Part shown: one piece after another, positions 35,681 to 44,240 of the stretch
Position numbering within the stretch: position 1 is the first letter of the stretch
Layout: each line of letters starts with the position of its first letter
From: an uncultured Peptococcaceae bacterium
GTDB taxonomy: Bacteria > Bacillota > Peptococcia > Peptococcales > Peptococcaceae
NCBI GenBank assembly: GCA_902492275.1
Contig: CABUKW010000002.1
Location: 17,972-81,971, forward strand
Length of the DNA stretch: 64,000 nucleotides
Reading direction: 5' to 3'
Program-made: the position numbers and the translations under genes
The notes under the pieces: model-generated
Database searches by the model: none
What the model was told of the DNA's origin: nothing
The model's input: the letters and a program-made list of their open reading frames with translations, nothing else

Positions 35681-36118
35681 TTATTTTAACAAGGCATCCA
35701 CTGCAGCGCCAATCACTTTGCCGTCTGCTTTGCCCTTCAATTCACCCATAACGGTTTTCATAATCATACCTTTGTTTTTCACGGTCGTTTCCAAGCCGGC
35801 TTTGGCAATCAATTCTGCCACAGCGGCTGCCACTTCCTCAGCGCTCATCTGTTTAGGCAGATAGCTTTCCAGAATGGCAATTTCCGCTTGCAGCTCGGCA
35901 ATCTTATCTTCCCGGCCCTGCGCCATTTCCAGCGCTTCCCGTTCCTGCTTCAGCTCTTTGGAGATAACCTCCAAGCATTCCTGTTCGGTACAATCGCGGC
36001 CCAATTCCTTATGCTTATACGTCAAGCCGGATAACAGCATGGTGATGACTTTATTTTTCACTGTATTCTTTTCTTTTAATGCAGACATTTTATCGGCACG
36101 TAACCGTGCAGTATACAT
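35681..36118 (-). CDS. yqeY: GatB/YqeY domain protein
   Basis: A 145-residue protein of the YqeY family, helical and related to the tail domain of the GatB amidotransferase subunit that contacts tRNA. Motifs include ARLRADKMSALKEKNTVKNKVI, IAILESYLPKQMSAEE and NKGMIMKTVMGELKGKADG. The cellular role is not settled. The ATG at 36118 has AAGGAG 5 bases upstream and gives the usual family length; the frame upstream to 36160 is not used. It is the last gene of the aro operon, 57 bases after aroH. Confidence 0.86.
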   Translation of the reverse strand: MYTARLRADKMSALKEKNTVKNKVITMLLSGLTYKHKELGRDCTEQECLEVISKELKQEREALEMAQGREDKIAELQAEIAILESYLPKQMSAEEVAAAVAELIAKAGLETTVKNKGMIMKTVMGELKGKADGKVIGAAVDALLK

Positions 36119-36175
36119 AAAAACTCCTTCTTTCCTGACAATTTTCGTTTTTAACTCCAATAGGATTCAGCCTTT

Positions 36176-36532
36176 TTATTTTGCCAAATCGGGACGCAGA
36201 CAAACTGCGTTGCCTAAATAAACATGCTGCACCGCAGCCTTGTTTTCCTGCTCGGTCAACAGCATAACACGGATACAGGACGGCAACGACCCTTCCACAT
36301 ACATTTCTTGCACACAAAACAGCGGCACCTGATCCCACCCCGGCAGTTCCCGAGCAAATTTGGCAGGATAAGCGGCGTCTAAATCTTTTGTCGCTGTAAA
36401 AGTTGCATTAATAATATTCTCCGCCTGTAATCCATTTTCCTCCATAATCGCCTGTAACAATTCCAGCGTACAGCTGCGAATAGCTTCCGCCGTGTTGGCC
36501 TGTGCGGTGTGCGCACCACGAATTGCTTTCAT
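36176..36532 (-). CDS. aroH: Chorismate mutase, AroH class
   Basis: A 118-residue monofunctional chorismate mutase of the trimeric Bacillus AroH type, converting chorismate to prephenate for Phe/Tyr. Motifs are AIRGAHTAQANT with the active-site Arg, LQAENIINATFTATKDLDAAYPAKFAR, VPLFCVQEMYVEGSLPSCIRVMLL (Cys/Glu/Arg region) and VYLGNAVCLRPDL. Several active-site residues of the family are visible. The ATG at 36532 sits just after the aroB stop with AGAAGG upstream; a GTG at 36535 is an alternative. Part of the aroC-K-B-H operon. Confidence 0.9.
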   Translation of the reverse strand: MKAIRGAHTAQANTAEAIRSCTLELLQAIMEENGLQAENIINATFTATKDLDAAYPAKFARELPGWDQVPLFCVQEMYVEGSLPSCIRVMLLTEQENKAAVQHVYLGNAVCLRPDLAK

Positions 36533-36543
36533 CACTTCACCTT

Positions 36544-37644
36544 CTATGCCTCAATATCTTTTTGCAGAAGCATTCGAATTGCTTCCTGCTCAATACCTTT
36601 TACAATTTTAACACTGCCCAGCTTTTCTGGCAAGATGAACACCAACTGCCCATCCTGCACTTTTTTATCCAATAGCATACCATTTAAAATATCTTCTATC
36701 GCCAACGATTTATCCACCTGGGTGGGTAATTGAAACTGCTGCAACAGCTCTTTCAATTCGCTTTCCACCACAGCATCGCAGAAACCCTGTTCCGCTGCAT
36801 AGCGAGCAGCCAGCACCATACCGACTGCCACCGCTTCTCCGTGCAGATAGCCCTGATAATGGCCGGCCAATTCCAGGCCATGACCAATGGTATGTCCATA
36901 ATTCAGCTTGGCGCGCACGCCGCTTTCTGTTTCATCCAGCGCCACCACATCCGCTTTTAAACGGCAGCAATCGGCAATCACCTCTGCCACAGCTTCCAAA
37001 TCCCGCTGTAAAATAGCCTCTGCATGGGCCTGCAAAAAGCGGAAAAAGTGAATATCATAAATAACGCCATACTTCACCACTTCTGCTAAACCATTTTGCC
37101 AATGGCGCTGCTCTAAGGTCTGTAAAGTTTCCAAATCAATGAGCACCAGTCGCGGCTGATAAAAGGAGCCTATCATATTTTTCCCCAGCGCGTGATTGAC
37201 CGCCACCTTGCCGCCTACACTGCTGTCCACCTGCGCCAACAAAGAGGTCGGAATTTGAAAAAAAGTAACGCCTCGCTGATAAATGCTGGCCACAAAGCCG
37301 GCCAAATCGCCTACCACACCGCCGCCTAAGGCAATTACGCAACTATCCCGATGGAATTTTTTCTCCAGCAGCACCGTCAAAATATGTTCTGCCTGCTGCC
37401 AGCTCTTGCTGCTCTCACCGGCTGGGATGGCAATGACAGTCACCTGAAATCCCTGCTGCTCCAAGCTTTTCTGCACCGTTTCCTGATAAAGCGGCCCCAC
37501 ATTGCTGTCGGTAATCACGGCAGCCTGCCGCCCTTTTACCAACTCGGCAATTTTTTCACCGCAGCAGTACAATAAACCGGTACCGATTTCAATGGCATAG
37601 CTGCGCGATCCTAACGACACTTCCAATTTTTTTAATAGCTTCAT
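36544..37644 (-). CDS. aroB: 3-dehydroquinate synthase
   Basis: A 366-residue NAD- and metal-dependent enzyme making 3-dehydroquinate from DAHP. Seen are the NAD-binding ALGGGVVGDLAGFVASIYQRG, QIPTSLLAQVDSSVGGK, NMIGSFYQP and metal-ligand region LNYGHTIGHGLE...LHGEAVAVGM. The ATG at 37644 overlaps the aroK stop in ATGA, giving coupled translation; a frame further upstream to 37710 lies within aroK and is not used. Confidence 0.95.
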   Translation of the reverse strand: MKLLKKLEVSLGSRSYAIEIGTGLLYCCGEKIAELVKGRQAAVITDSNVGPLYQETVQKSLEQQGFQVTVIAIPAGESSKSWQQAEHILTVLLEKKFHRDSCVIALGGGVVGDLAGFVASIYQRGVTFFQIPTSLLAQVDSSVGGKVAVNHALGKNMIGSFYQPRLVLIDLETLQTLEQRHWQNGLAEVVKYGVIYDIHFFRFLQAHAEAILQRDLEAVAEVIADCCRLKADVVALDETESGVRAKLNYGHTIGHGLELAGHYQGYLHGEAVAVGMVLAARYAAEQGFCDAVVESELKELLQQFQLPTQVDKSLAIEDILNGMLLDKKVQDGQLVFILPEKLGSVKIVKGIEQEAIRMLLQKDIEA

Positions 37645-38177
37645 AACGCTTCTCCCGTCTGCTCTTTTAACCACGTTATTACTTGATTTGCCAACTGCTC
37701 TACTGGACAATGGCTGGTATCCAGCAATAAATCTGCCTCCCGATAACAGGGCATCCGCTGCGCCAGCACCTGCTCAATGCGCTCTAGCTTACTCTGCCCC
37801 GGCTCTCGCTGCTCCAGCACCGGCCGCACCGTACGCTCTTGATTTACCCGCTCCAAAATAATTTGAGGCTGCGCCAAAAGACTGATAACAAAGCAATGTT
37901 CCCGCATAACTGCACGGTTTTCCGCCCGCAGCACAGCACCGCCGCCAGGAGAAATAATCAAATTGGGCTGAGCCGCGTAACGACACAACACCTCATGCTC
38001 CATCTGCCGGAAGGCTTCCTCGCCAAAACGGACAAAAATTTCGCCAATCGCCATTTGCTGTTCCTGTACAATGACGGTATCCAAATCCACCAAAGGCAGT
38101 TGCAGTCGCTTGGCCAGTTCTTTGCCCAAAGTTGTTTTCCCCGTGCCCATAAAGCCAATCAAAATCAGACTCTTCAT
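37641..38177 (-). CDS. aroK: Shikimate kinase
   Basis: A 178-residue P-loop kinase that phosphorylates shikimate at the 3-hydroxyl. Walker A is GFMGTGKTTLG (8-18), the shikimate-binding LVDLDT follows, then FRQMEHEVL and ISPGGGAVL. The lid region carries ERTVRPVL. Start ATG at 38177 overlaps the aroC stop by four bases, and its stop overlaps aroB, so aroC-aroK-aroB are translationally coupled. Confidence 0.94.
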   Translation of the reverse strand: MKSLILIGFMGTGKTTLGKELAKRLQLPLVDLDTVIVQEQQMAIGEIFVRFGEEAFRQMEHEVLCRYAAQPNLIISPGGGAVLRAENRAVMREHCFVISLLAQPQIILERVNQERTVRPVLEQREPGQSKLERIEQVLAQRMPCYREADLLLDTSHCPVEQLANQVITWLKEQTGEAL

Positions 38178-39337
38178 TGCATGGCCGCCTTCACATAATC
38201 CACATAGCTGTCATAATTGCGTCGTACTTCCAACAAGCTGTCGCCGCCGAATTTTTCCAAAAAGCTTTCCAAAATAGTCCAAGCCACAGCATTCTGCATC
38301 ACAATCGCTGCCGCCGGTACAGCACAGGCGTCAGACCGTTCCACCGAAGCCAGACCTTCTTCATGGGTCAGAAAATCTACACTATGCAATGGCTTGTACA
38401 ACGTGGGAATCGGCTTCATAGCCCCACGAATAACCACTGGCTCCCCATTGGTCATGCTGCCTTCCAACCCGCCGCAACGGTTAGTTTTGTGATAAAAGCC
38501 TCTGCTCGCTTCATAAAAAATTTCATCATGCACCTGAGAGCCGGGCAGAACAGCGGCCTGAAAGCCCAAGCCAATCTCTACCCCTTTAAAGGCCTGGATG
38601 CTCATAACAGCCTGCGCCAAACGGCCGTCCAACTTGCGGTCATAATGCACATAACTGCCAATTCCCAAAGGCAGCCCTTGCACCACCACTTCTACCACAC
38701 CGCCTAAGGTATCACCTTGGCTCTTTGCCCGGTCAATCAACTGCACCATATCTTGCTCGGCTTCTTTGTCCGTACAATAAACCGGCGTTTCATATAGTCC
38801 ATCATTCAAATTTTCATAATTGGGCAGCGCCTCCACCGATCCAATGCTAACCACATGGCCCCATAGCTTTACGCCAAATTGACGCAACACATCTTGCGCC
38901 AAAGCGCCCACCGCTACACGAATTGTTGTTTCCCGGGCGCTGGAGCGTTCTAAAATATTGCGCAAATCCTGTTGATGGTACTTAATACCGCCAGTCAAAT
39001 CGGCATGACCAGGTCGGGGCAATGTCACCTTGCGCTTATCGGTAGCCGCGCCTGGCTCGGCCGACATAATTTTCTCCCAGTTGGCCCAATCCTTATTATG
39101 CACCATGAGCGTCACAGGAGAACCTAATGTTTTTCCATCCCGCACACCTGTGAAAATTTCCACTTTATCCTTTTCAATTTTCATTCTGCCGCCGCGGCCA
39201 TGGCCACCCTGCCGTCGGGCTAGTTGTGTATTGATAAACTCCAAATCAAGGGGAATGCCTGCCGGAAGCCCTTCTATAATAGCCACCGAACCTTTTCCAT
39301 GGGATTCCCCGCCTTCTAAATAACGAATCAAAGCCAT
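38174..39337 (-). CDS. aroC: Chorismate synthase
   Basis: A 387-residue FMN-dependent enzyme converting EPSP to chorismate. N-terminal RYLEGGESHGKG, RRQGGHGRGGRMKIEKD, RPGHADLTGGIKYHQQDLRNILERSSARETTIRVAVGA and the C-terminal VPAAAIVMQNAVAWTI are family signatures. The ATG at 39337 follows AAGAGGT; a GTG at 39340 is an alternative. First gene of the aroC-K-B-H-yqeY unit, downstream of a small hypothetical gene. Confidence 0.95.
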   Translation of the reverse strand: MALIRYLEGGESHGKGSVAIIEGLPAGIPLDLEFINTQLARRQGGHGRGGRMKIEKDKVEIFTGVRDGKTLGSPVTLMVHNKDWANWEKIMSAEPGAATDKRKVTLPRPGHADLTGGIKYHQQDLRNILERSSARETTIRVAVGALAQDVLRQFGVKLWGHVVSIGSVEALPNYENLNDGLYETPVYCTDKEAEQDMVQLIDRAKSQGDTLGGVVEVVVQGLPLGIGSYVHYDRKLDGRLAQAVMSIQAFKGVEIGLGFQAAVLPGSQVHDEIFYEASRGFYHKTNRCGGLEGSMTNGEPVVIRGAMKPIPTLYKPLHSVDFLTHEEGLASVERSDACAVPAAAIVMQNAVAWTILESFLEKFGGDSLLEVRRNYDSYVDYVKAAMQ

Positions 39338-39382
39338 CACCTCTTAAGGTTTCTCTCATCTACAAATACCGCTTCCTATCCA

Positions 39383-39733
39383 CTACCCGTCAAAGCGGGC
39401 CGGTAACTGGGGATCATACAACGGACATTCAAACTCCAATAAAATATCAATCAATCTGTTCATGTCAAAGCCAGATAACCCATAGCAATCAATACGCACA
39501 ATCTGCGATGTGGTAAACACGGTAAAAGCGCCAGCGCCCTTTTTTTCATAATTGTCCCCATCCAACCGCTGCCAATCGGCAAAGCTGTCGGCAATGCGCT
39601 GCCGGATTTGTCCAATCGGCAGCTCCTCTAAGCCTTCCACCCGTTCTCCATCACAGCAAGCCTTTTCATACACAGTCTGATTGTCTAAATACACGCCGTC
39701 TTGATATTTCCAAAAATCCAAATCGTAACTCAC
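39383..39733 (-). CDS. Small hypothetical protein inside the aro cluster
   Basis: A 116-residue soluble acidic protein starting MSYDLDFWKYQDGVYLD. This opening resembles small 'MSYDL-F' proteins of unknown function that often sit in variable loci. No catalytic motif is seen. It starts at GTG (39733) with AAGGAG 8 bases upstream. It lies 28 bases after aroE and 45 bases before aroC, so it is probably cotranscribed with the shikimate genes, although nothing shows a role in the pathway. Confidence 0.65.
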   Translation of the reverse strand: MSYDLDFWKYQDGVYLDNQTVYEKACCDGERVEGLEELPIGQIRQRIADSFADWQRLDGDNYEKKGAGAFTVFTTSQIVRIDCYGLSGFDMNRLIDILLEFECPLYDPQLPARFDG

Positions 39734-39761
39734 GGCATAGTCTCCTTATTATCCAACCTTT

Positions 39762-40625
39762 TTACTTTCCGCTCAGCTTGGCGATCAGCTGGGCTTCGAT
39801 GGCGTCGGCTGCCGGCCGCACGCCGGTCCATGCTTCAAAAGCCAACACACCCTGATAGATAAACATGCCCAAGCCGGAAGCTGTCTGTGCGCCCTGTTCC
39901 CGCGCCAGCCGCAACAGCTTGGTCTCTAACGGATTATAAATCAAATCTACCACCAAATGTGCTGGCTGCAGCGCCTGGATATTAACAGGAATCATATTGT
40001 CCAAATTGGGCGACATCCCCAGAGAGGTGGTATTCACAATCGTACCATACTGCTCATACAGCTCTGGATTTTGCAACTCCTGCAAAGATACTGTTTCAGT
40101 TTCAGTATGGCTCAACGCTGCAATCTGCGCCGCCAGATGCTCCGCTTTTTCCATGCTGCGGTTGGCAATGCAGATTTTCGCTGCACCCTGTAACGCCATA
40201 GCCACCGACACCCCTTTGGCCGCACCGCCAGCACCTACCAAAAGAATGCGCTGTCCGGCAGCCTGCCAATGATGCTTGGCCTCCAGCGCCGCCAATAAAC
40301 CGGCGCCGTCGGTGTTATCGCCATAGTAACCGTCAGGCGTATCAATCAGCGTATTCACTGCGCCGCAAGCCTGTGCCGCTTTGCTCATGCCGCACAAATA
40401 GGGAATTACGCCTTCCTTATGGGGAATGGTCACATTACAGCCTTGCACGCCCAGCGCATGCATCCCCCGTACGGCTGCGCCAATATTTTCTTTCTCCACG
40501 GAAAAAGCCAGATAAGCGCCATTGATTCCGCACTGCTCCAGAAAAATATTGTGCATAAAGGGCGACATAGAATGGCCCACCGGATTACCCAGCAATCCAA
40601 ACAATTTTGTCTGCGCGTCTATCAT
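39762..40625 (-). CDS. aroE: Shikimate dehydrogenase (biosynthetic)
   Basis: A 287-residue NADP-dependent enzyme reducing 3-dehydroshikimate. It keeps all canonical elements: GNPVGHSMSPFMHN (both substrate Ser), CNVTIPHKEGV with catalytic Lys, AVNTLI, GDNTDGAGLL with catalytic Asp, VGAGGAAKGV and GLGMFIYQG. This contrasts with the diverged paralogue at 11238-12098. Its ATG follows the aroA stop TAA without a gap; AGAGGTG lies upstream inside aroA. Confidence 0.94.
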   Translation of the reverse strand: MIDAQTKLFGLLGNPVGHSMSPFMHNIFLEQCGINGAYLAFSVEKENIGAAVRGMHALGVQGCNVTIPHKEGVIPYLCGMSKAAQACGAVNTLIDTPDGYYGDNTDGAGLLAALEAKHHWQAAGQRILLVGAGGAAKGVSVAMALQGAAKICIANRSMEKAEHLAAQIAALSHTETETVSLQELQNPELYEQYGTIVNTTSLGMSPNLDNMIPVNIQALQPAHLVVDLIYNPLETKLLRLAREQGAQTASGLGMFIYQGVLAFEAWTGVRPAADAIEAQLIAKLSGK

Positions 40626-41915
40626 TTATTTCACCTCTAACCCTTGCAAATCACTCCAAAAGGATGGCCAAGACACTGACACTGCTTCAAAACCTTCAAT
40701 TTCTGCCGCGCCTTCTGCCACCAAAGCTGCAATGGTCATCGACATGGCAATGCGATGGTCGGTAAAGCTATTGCAGGTTGCACCGGCCTGTAAGGACTTG
40801 CCGCCTACAATGCGCAAGCCATCCTCCAGCACCGTAATATCCACGCCAAAGGCCCGCAAACCCTGCGCCACAGTTTCCAACCGGTTGCTTTCTTTTACTT
40901 TCAATTCCTGTGCGTCATGAATTTCCGTCACACCGGAAGCACAGGCCGCAGCCACTGCAAGCACAGGAATTTCATCTACCAGGCGGGGAATGAAATCGCC
41001 AGCAATGGTAGTACCATGCAAAAATGCGCTGCGCACTACAATGTCACCCATTTTTTCTCCGCCGCTGACCCGCTCGTTGAGAATGGTTAAATCGGCTCCC
41101 ATTGCCAGCAACACATCGATAATTCCGGTGCGAGTCGGGTTTAAACCGACATTTTTCAAGCAAATTTCACTGCCAGGTATAATACTGCCAGCTACCAGCA
41201 GATAAGCCGCCGAAGAAATATCGCCAGGCACTTCAATGTTTTGCCCCTTCAGCTGCGGATTACCTTTTACTCTGACCGTATTGCCAACAGCCTCCACCTC
41301 AGCGCCGAAGGATTGCAGCATCAATTCGGTATGATTGCGGGATAAGCTAGGCTCCGTTACCTCCGTCCAGCCCTCGGCATAAAGCCCCGCCAGCAGCACT
41401 GCCGATTTCACTTGGGCGCTGGCTACCGGCGATTGATAGTGCATAGCATGAAGCTTGCTTCCTTCAATAGCCAGCGGCGCCAGCGTATTGCCCTGCCGAC
41501 CAATAATTTTAGCGCCCATAGCCGTCAACGGTTTGATCACCCGTCCCATCGGACGCTTACGAATGGAGGCATCGCCGGTTAATACCGTATTAAAGGGCTG
41601 ACCGGCCAAAATACCGGAAATCAGACGGATGGTGGTGCCAGAATTTCCTACGTCAATATAATTGTCAGGCTCTTGCAAACCGTGTAAGCCCTTTCCATGT
41701 ACAATAATTTTTTCATCGCTTACTTCAATCTCAATCCCCATGCTGCGGAATGCACCCACTGTACTCAAACAGTCGTCGCCGTATAAAAAACCGGTAATTT
41801 CTGTGTTTCCTTCTGCCAGCGAACCAAACATGATGGAACGATGCGAAATCGATTTATCGCCGGGAATGGTTAAGGTTCCCCGCAACCCTTTACTGGGCTC
41901 TACGCACTGTTTCAT
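40626..41915 (-). CDS. aroA: 5-enolpyruvylshikimate-3-phosphate synthase
   Basis: A 429-residue EPSP synthase joining shikimate-3-phosphate and PEP. Seen are PGDKSISHRSIMFGSLAEG, VGNSGTTIRLISGILAG, GDASIRKRPMGRVI, the SAQVKSAVLLAGL region and LKVKESNRLETV. The residue pattern LISGILAGQPF near 90-100 differs from the LPGSK-type E. coli enzyme, and the overall pattern fits the class II forms of Gram-positives. ATG at 41915 follows GGGAGGG. First gene of the aroA-aroE part of the cluster. Confidence 0.95.
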   Translation of the reverse strand: MKQCVEPSKGLRGTLTIPGDKSISHRSIMFGSLAEGNTEITGFLYGDDCLSTVGAFRSMGIEIEVSDEKIIVHGKGLHGLQEPDNYIDVGNSGTTIRLISGILAGQPFNTVLTGDASIRKRPMGRVIKPLTAMGAKIIGRQGNTLAPLAIEGSKLHAMHYQSPVASAQVKSAVLLAGLYAEGWTEVTEPSLSRNHTELMLQSFGAEVEAVGNTVRVKGNPQLKGQNIEVPGDISSAAYLLVAGSIIPGSEICLKNVGLNPTRTGIIDVLLAMGADLTILNERVSGGEKMGDIVVRSAFLHGTTIAGDFIPRLVDEIPVLAVAAACASGVTEIHDAQELKVKESNRLETVAQGLRAFGVDITVLEDGLRIVGGKSLQAGATCNSFTDHRIAMSMTIAALVAEGAAEIEGFEAVSVSWPSFWSDLQGLEVK

Positions 41916-42048
41916 GGTATCCCTCCCCAATATTCTTACAAAACCTTACTTTTAATAATAATATAATCTTTCCGTTTTGAAAAGTCCTCCTGCCAAAGAT
42001 TTGCACTTTTTGCACAAATCCAATCAACAACTACCGCACAATACAAGA

Positions 42049-42077
42049 AGGGCTGCCACAGCAGATGCGACAGCCCT
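42049..42077 (-). terminator. Probable terminator of aroF
   Basis: AGGGCTG (42049-42055) pairs with CAGCCCT (42071-42077). The minus-strand tail is only moderately T-rich, so efficiency is uncertain. Confidence 0.5.
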
Positions 42078-42085
42078 CGTTTCTA

Positions 42086-43102
42086 TTACAGTTTCTTGCC
42101 CATAATCTGAGCAACCTGCTGCAAATCTTCCATAACCATGTTAAATTTATGCGGTTTCAGCGATTGCGGTCCATCAGACAACGCATGCAATGGATCTGGA
42201 TGTACTTCAATCATCAAGCCATCTGCACCGGCAGCAATGGCCGCTCGGGACATAGGCTGTACCAAATTCCATTTACCAGTAGCATGACTGGGGTCCACAA
42301 TAATCGGCAAATGGGTCAGTTCCTTGATCACTGGCACCGCTGCCAAATCCAACGTATTGCGGGTGAAGGTCTCAAAGGTACGAATGCCCCGTTCACAGAG
42401 AATGACTTGTTCATTACCGCCAGATAAAATATATTCGGCAGCCATAATCCATTCTTCTATGGTAGCAGACAATCCCCGTTTCAACAGAACCGGTTTTTGA
42501 ATTTTGCCCACTTCCCGCAACAAATTAAAGTTTTGCATATTACGGGCGCCAATCTGCACAATATCGCAATATTCAGCCACCAACGGCACGCTGCGCGGAT
42601 CCATAACCTCGCTGACAATCCTCAGTCCCGTTTTTTCCCGCGCTTCCGCCATATATTGCAAGCCCTTTTCCTCTAAACCGGCAAAGGAATAGGGCGAAGT
42701 TCTCGGCTTAAAAGCGCCGCCCCGTAAAATCCGTGCGCCAGAGGCTTTCACAATTTCAGCCACTTCCAGCATTTGTTCCAGACTTTCCACCGCGCAAGGC
42801 CCTGCCATCACCTGCAGTTCATCGCCGCCAATGGTCAAATCGCCGACCTGCACCACCGTATTTTCCGGATGGAACTCCCGGCTGGCCAGTTTATAAGGCG
42901 TTACAACCGGCATCACCTTTTCTACGCCGTCTAGCGCTTCCGCATTCAAGCTGGCCTTTTGCTCCTGCGTAGCGCCCACCAGACCAATGATGGTGCGTTC
43001 TACCCCCTGGGAAATATGCAGCTTCAAATCCCGCGCTTCCAGGTACTGAATGACATTTTGCAATTTTGCCTCATCGGCACCGTGCTTTACAACAATAATC
43101 AT
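42086..43102 (-). CDS. aroF: 3-deoxy-7-phosphoheptulonate (DAHP) synthase
   Basis: A 338-residue first enzyme of the shikimate pathway. An N-terminal ferredoxin-like regulatory domain ([20 protein letters not shown], 1-70) precedes the KDO8PS-like TIM barrel with [38 protein letters not shown] and [11 protein letters not shown]. This is the type I-beta architecture, in which the N-terminal domain confers feedback control. The leader upstream contains a hairpin with a T-run, suggesting attenuation. Its own terminator separates it from aroA. Confidence 0.94.
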   Translation of the reverse strand: MIIVVKHGADEAKLQNVIQYLEARDLKLHISQGVERTIIGLVGATQEQKASLNAEALDGVEKVMPVVTPYKLASREFHPENTVVQVGDLTIGGDELQVMAGPCAVESLEQMLEVAEIVKASGARILRGGAFKPRTSPYSFAGLEEKGLQYMAEAREKTGLRIVSEVMDPRSVPLVAEYCDIVQIGARNMQNFNLLREVGKIQKPVLLKRGLSATIEEWIMAAEYILSGGNEQVILCERGIRTFETFTRNTLDLAAVPVIKELTHLPIIVDPSHATGKWNLVQPMSRAAIAAGADGLMIEVHPDPLHALSDGPQSLKPHKFNMVMEDLQQVAQIMGKKL

Positions 43103-43370
43103 ACTACATGCCTCCTACCGTTGTACCGGCCGCGCAAAAATAAAAAAGCACCCCTAAAAACGGCGTGCGACAACCCTATTTTCACACTACCAGACAACCA
43201 TCCTACAAATAATTTTGCATGCGGCTACAGCATTCCACTATAACCCTACCGTTCTACAAATCTATTTATACTCTTTTTTTCTGCAAAAAGCAAGCCCTAT
43301 TTTCACAATTATGCTGCCATTACTTTCTTTTATCCAACGAAAAATTTTCCGCACATTCCTTGATCAAGCC
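43103..43370 (-). promoter_or_regulatory. Long aroF leader with candidate attenuator
   Basis: About 270 bases without a gene precede aroF. On the minus strand at 43170-43141 a stem (GCACGCC with GGGGTGC, one mismatch) is followed by TTTTTTATTTTT, a terminator placed about 40 bases before the aroF start. Very short reading frames encoding MQNYL and MVVW lie just upstream and might be leader peptides. No T-box or other named riboswitch was recognised. Confidence 0.45.
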
Positions 43371-43408
43371 TAAAACCGGAACTGCACCTCATGGAAGTAC
43401 AGTTCCGG
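43371..43408 (-). terminator. Hairpin with short T-tail
   Basis: CCGGAACTG (43376-43384) pairs with CAGTTCCGG (43400-43408) with extra inner pairs. The minus strand continues TTTTA. It lies between the divergent aroF and the HTH gene, so it may be a leader hairpin rather than a terminator. Confidence 0.4.
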
Positions 43409-43456
43409 CCGCGCTAAAATTTTTTTAACCAAACTCGTCATGCGGAGGTTTTTTCT

Positions 43457-43729
43457 ATGCACAGCTACACCAAACTATTTCAGCCCTATTTATTAGAATT
43501 AGCGGAACAGCATCGCCAAAAACTGCAGGTTTCACAAGAACACATGGCCGAATTGCTGCACATCACGCCCCGTTCCTACAGCGCTCTGAAAAACGGACAA
43601 AATTCCCTCTCTGCGCCGGTGCTTCTGCTCCTGCTGCTACAGCTGCCGGAAGAAGAAGTTTTGCTATTTTTACAAAAAATGCGCACAGTGATAAAAGAAG
43701 CCGACCACAATAAATCCCTAGAGCATTGA
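43457..43729 (+). CDS. Small Xre-type helix-turn-helix protein
   Basis: A 90-residue protein with a lambda-repressor-like HTH: LQVSQEHMAELLHITPRSYSALKNGQNSLSAPVLLLLLL (about 24-62). The C-terminal helix is short and basic. It probably binds DNA as a small transcription factor. GGAGG precedes the ATG. It is divergent from aroF across the long leader region, so it could regulate aroF, which is only inference. Downstream lies a stretch of decayed genes. Confidence 0.78.
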   Translation: MHSYTKLFQPYLLELAEQHRQKLQVSQEHMAELLHITPRSYSALKNGQNSLSAPVLLLLLLQLPEEEVLLFLQKMRTVIKEADHNKSLEH

Positions 43730-43894
43730 AAACAAATTGGTTTCACCAAACCTGTTTAAATTTTTCTCGTATACATTCTTAACCAAATATTCAATGCAAG
43801 CATTTATTTTCTAACAGGCCGTTACAATTCAGTTATCCAAAATTCTGTGGGATTGGAGCGCTCACCATGTAATATTTCTTATAATCCCCATATT

Positions 43895-44098
43895 TTAATG
43901 TTCTTTTGAAGAAGTAAAGCGGTAGAATCGTTCCCACGTGGAAGAAATACTTCCGCTTCCATAATGAACTGCAACAACCACCAGAATTTCGGGAAACTTC
44001 CACACCTTAAAGCAATCTGTAGATTTTACATCTCGTTCTATTGGAAACGCCACCATCACTTCCACCTGCTGCTTTCCGTTAATCTTTTTTCTTTTGTA
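43895..44098 (-). pseudogene. Decayed GyrI-like effector-binding domain fragment
   Basis: Sixty-seven open codons ending at TAA (43897-43895) read VEVMVAFPIERDV, then FKVWKFPEILVVVAVHYGSG and STWERFYRF. This is the pattern of the GyrI-like small-molecule-binding domain found in AraC/MerR-type regulators and stand-alone proteins (VEVGFPV ... AVHYGPY ... TWxxL). No start codon, no ribosome site and no N-terminal half are present; upstream sequence reads in other frames. It is a fragment, judged by pattern recognition only. Confidence 0.45.
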
Positions 44099-44240
44099 AT
44101 GGAAAGCGCAGTTGCGCCAGTGACTATGCCAGTTTCCATAAGCTGAAGGTACAGCGTATCAAGCAGTTACTTTACTACTGGCTCTAAATCGTTATGTTTT
44201 TAATCTGGAAACCCGGCAACGCTGTGCAAGACGTTTTCAA

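Noticed and set aside
44142..44240. Upstream extension of the amidohydrolase frame (AEGTAYQAVTLLLALNRYVFN).
   Set aside because: The frame is open but has no start codon and does not resemble the missing HxH region, so it is not counted as part of the gene.
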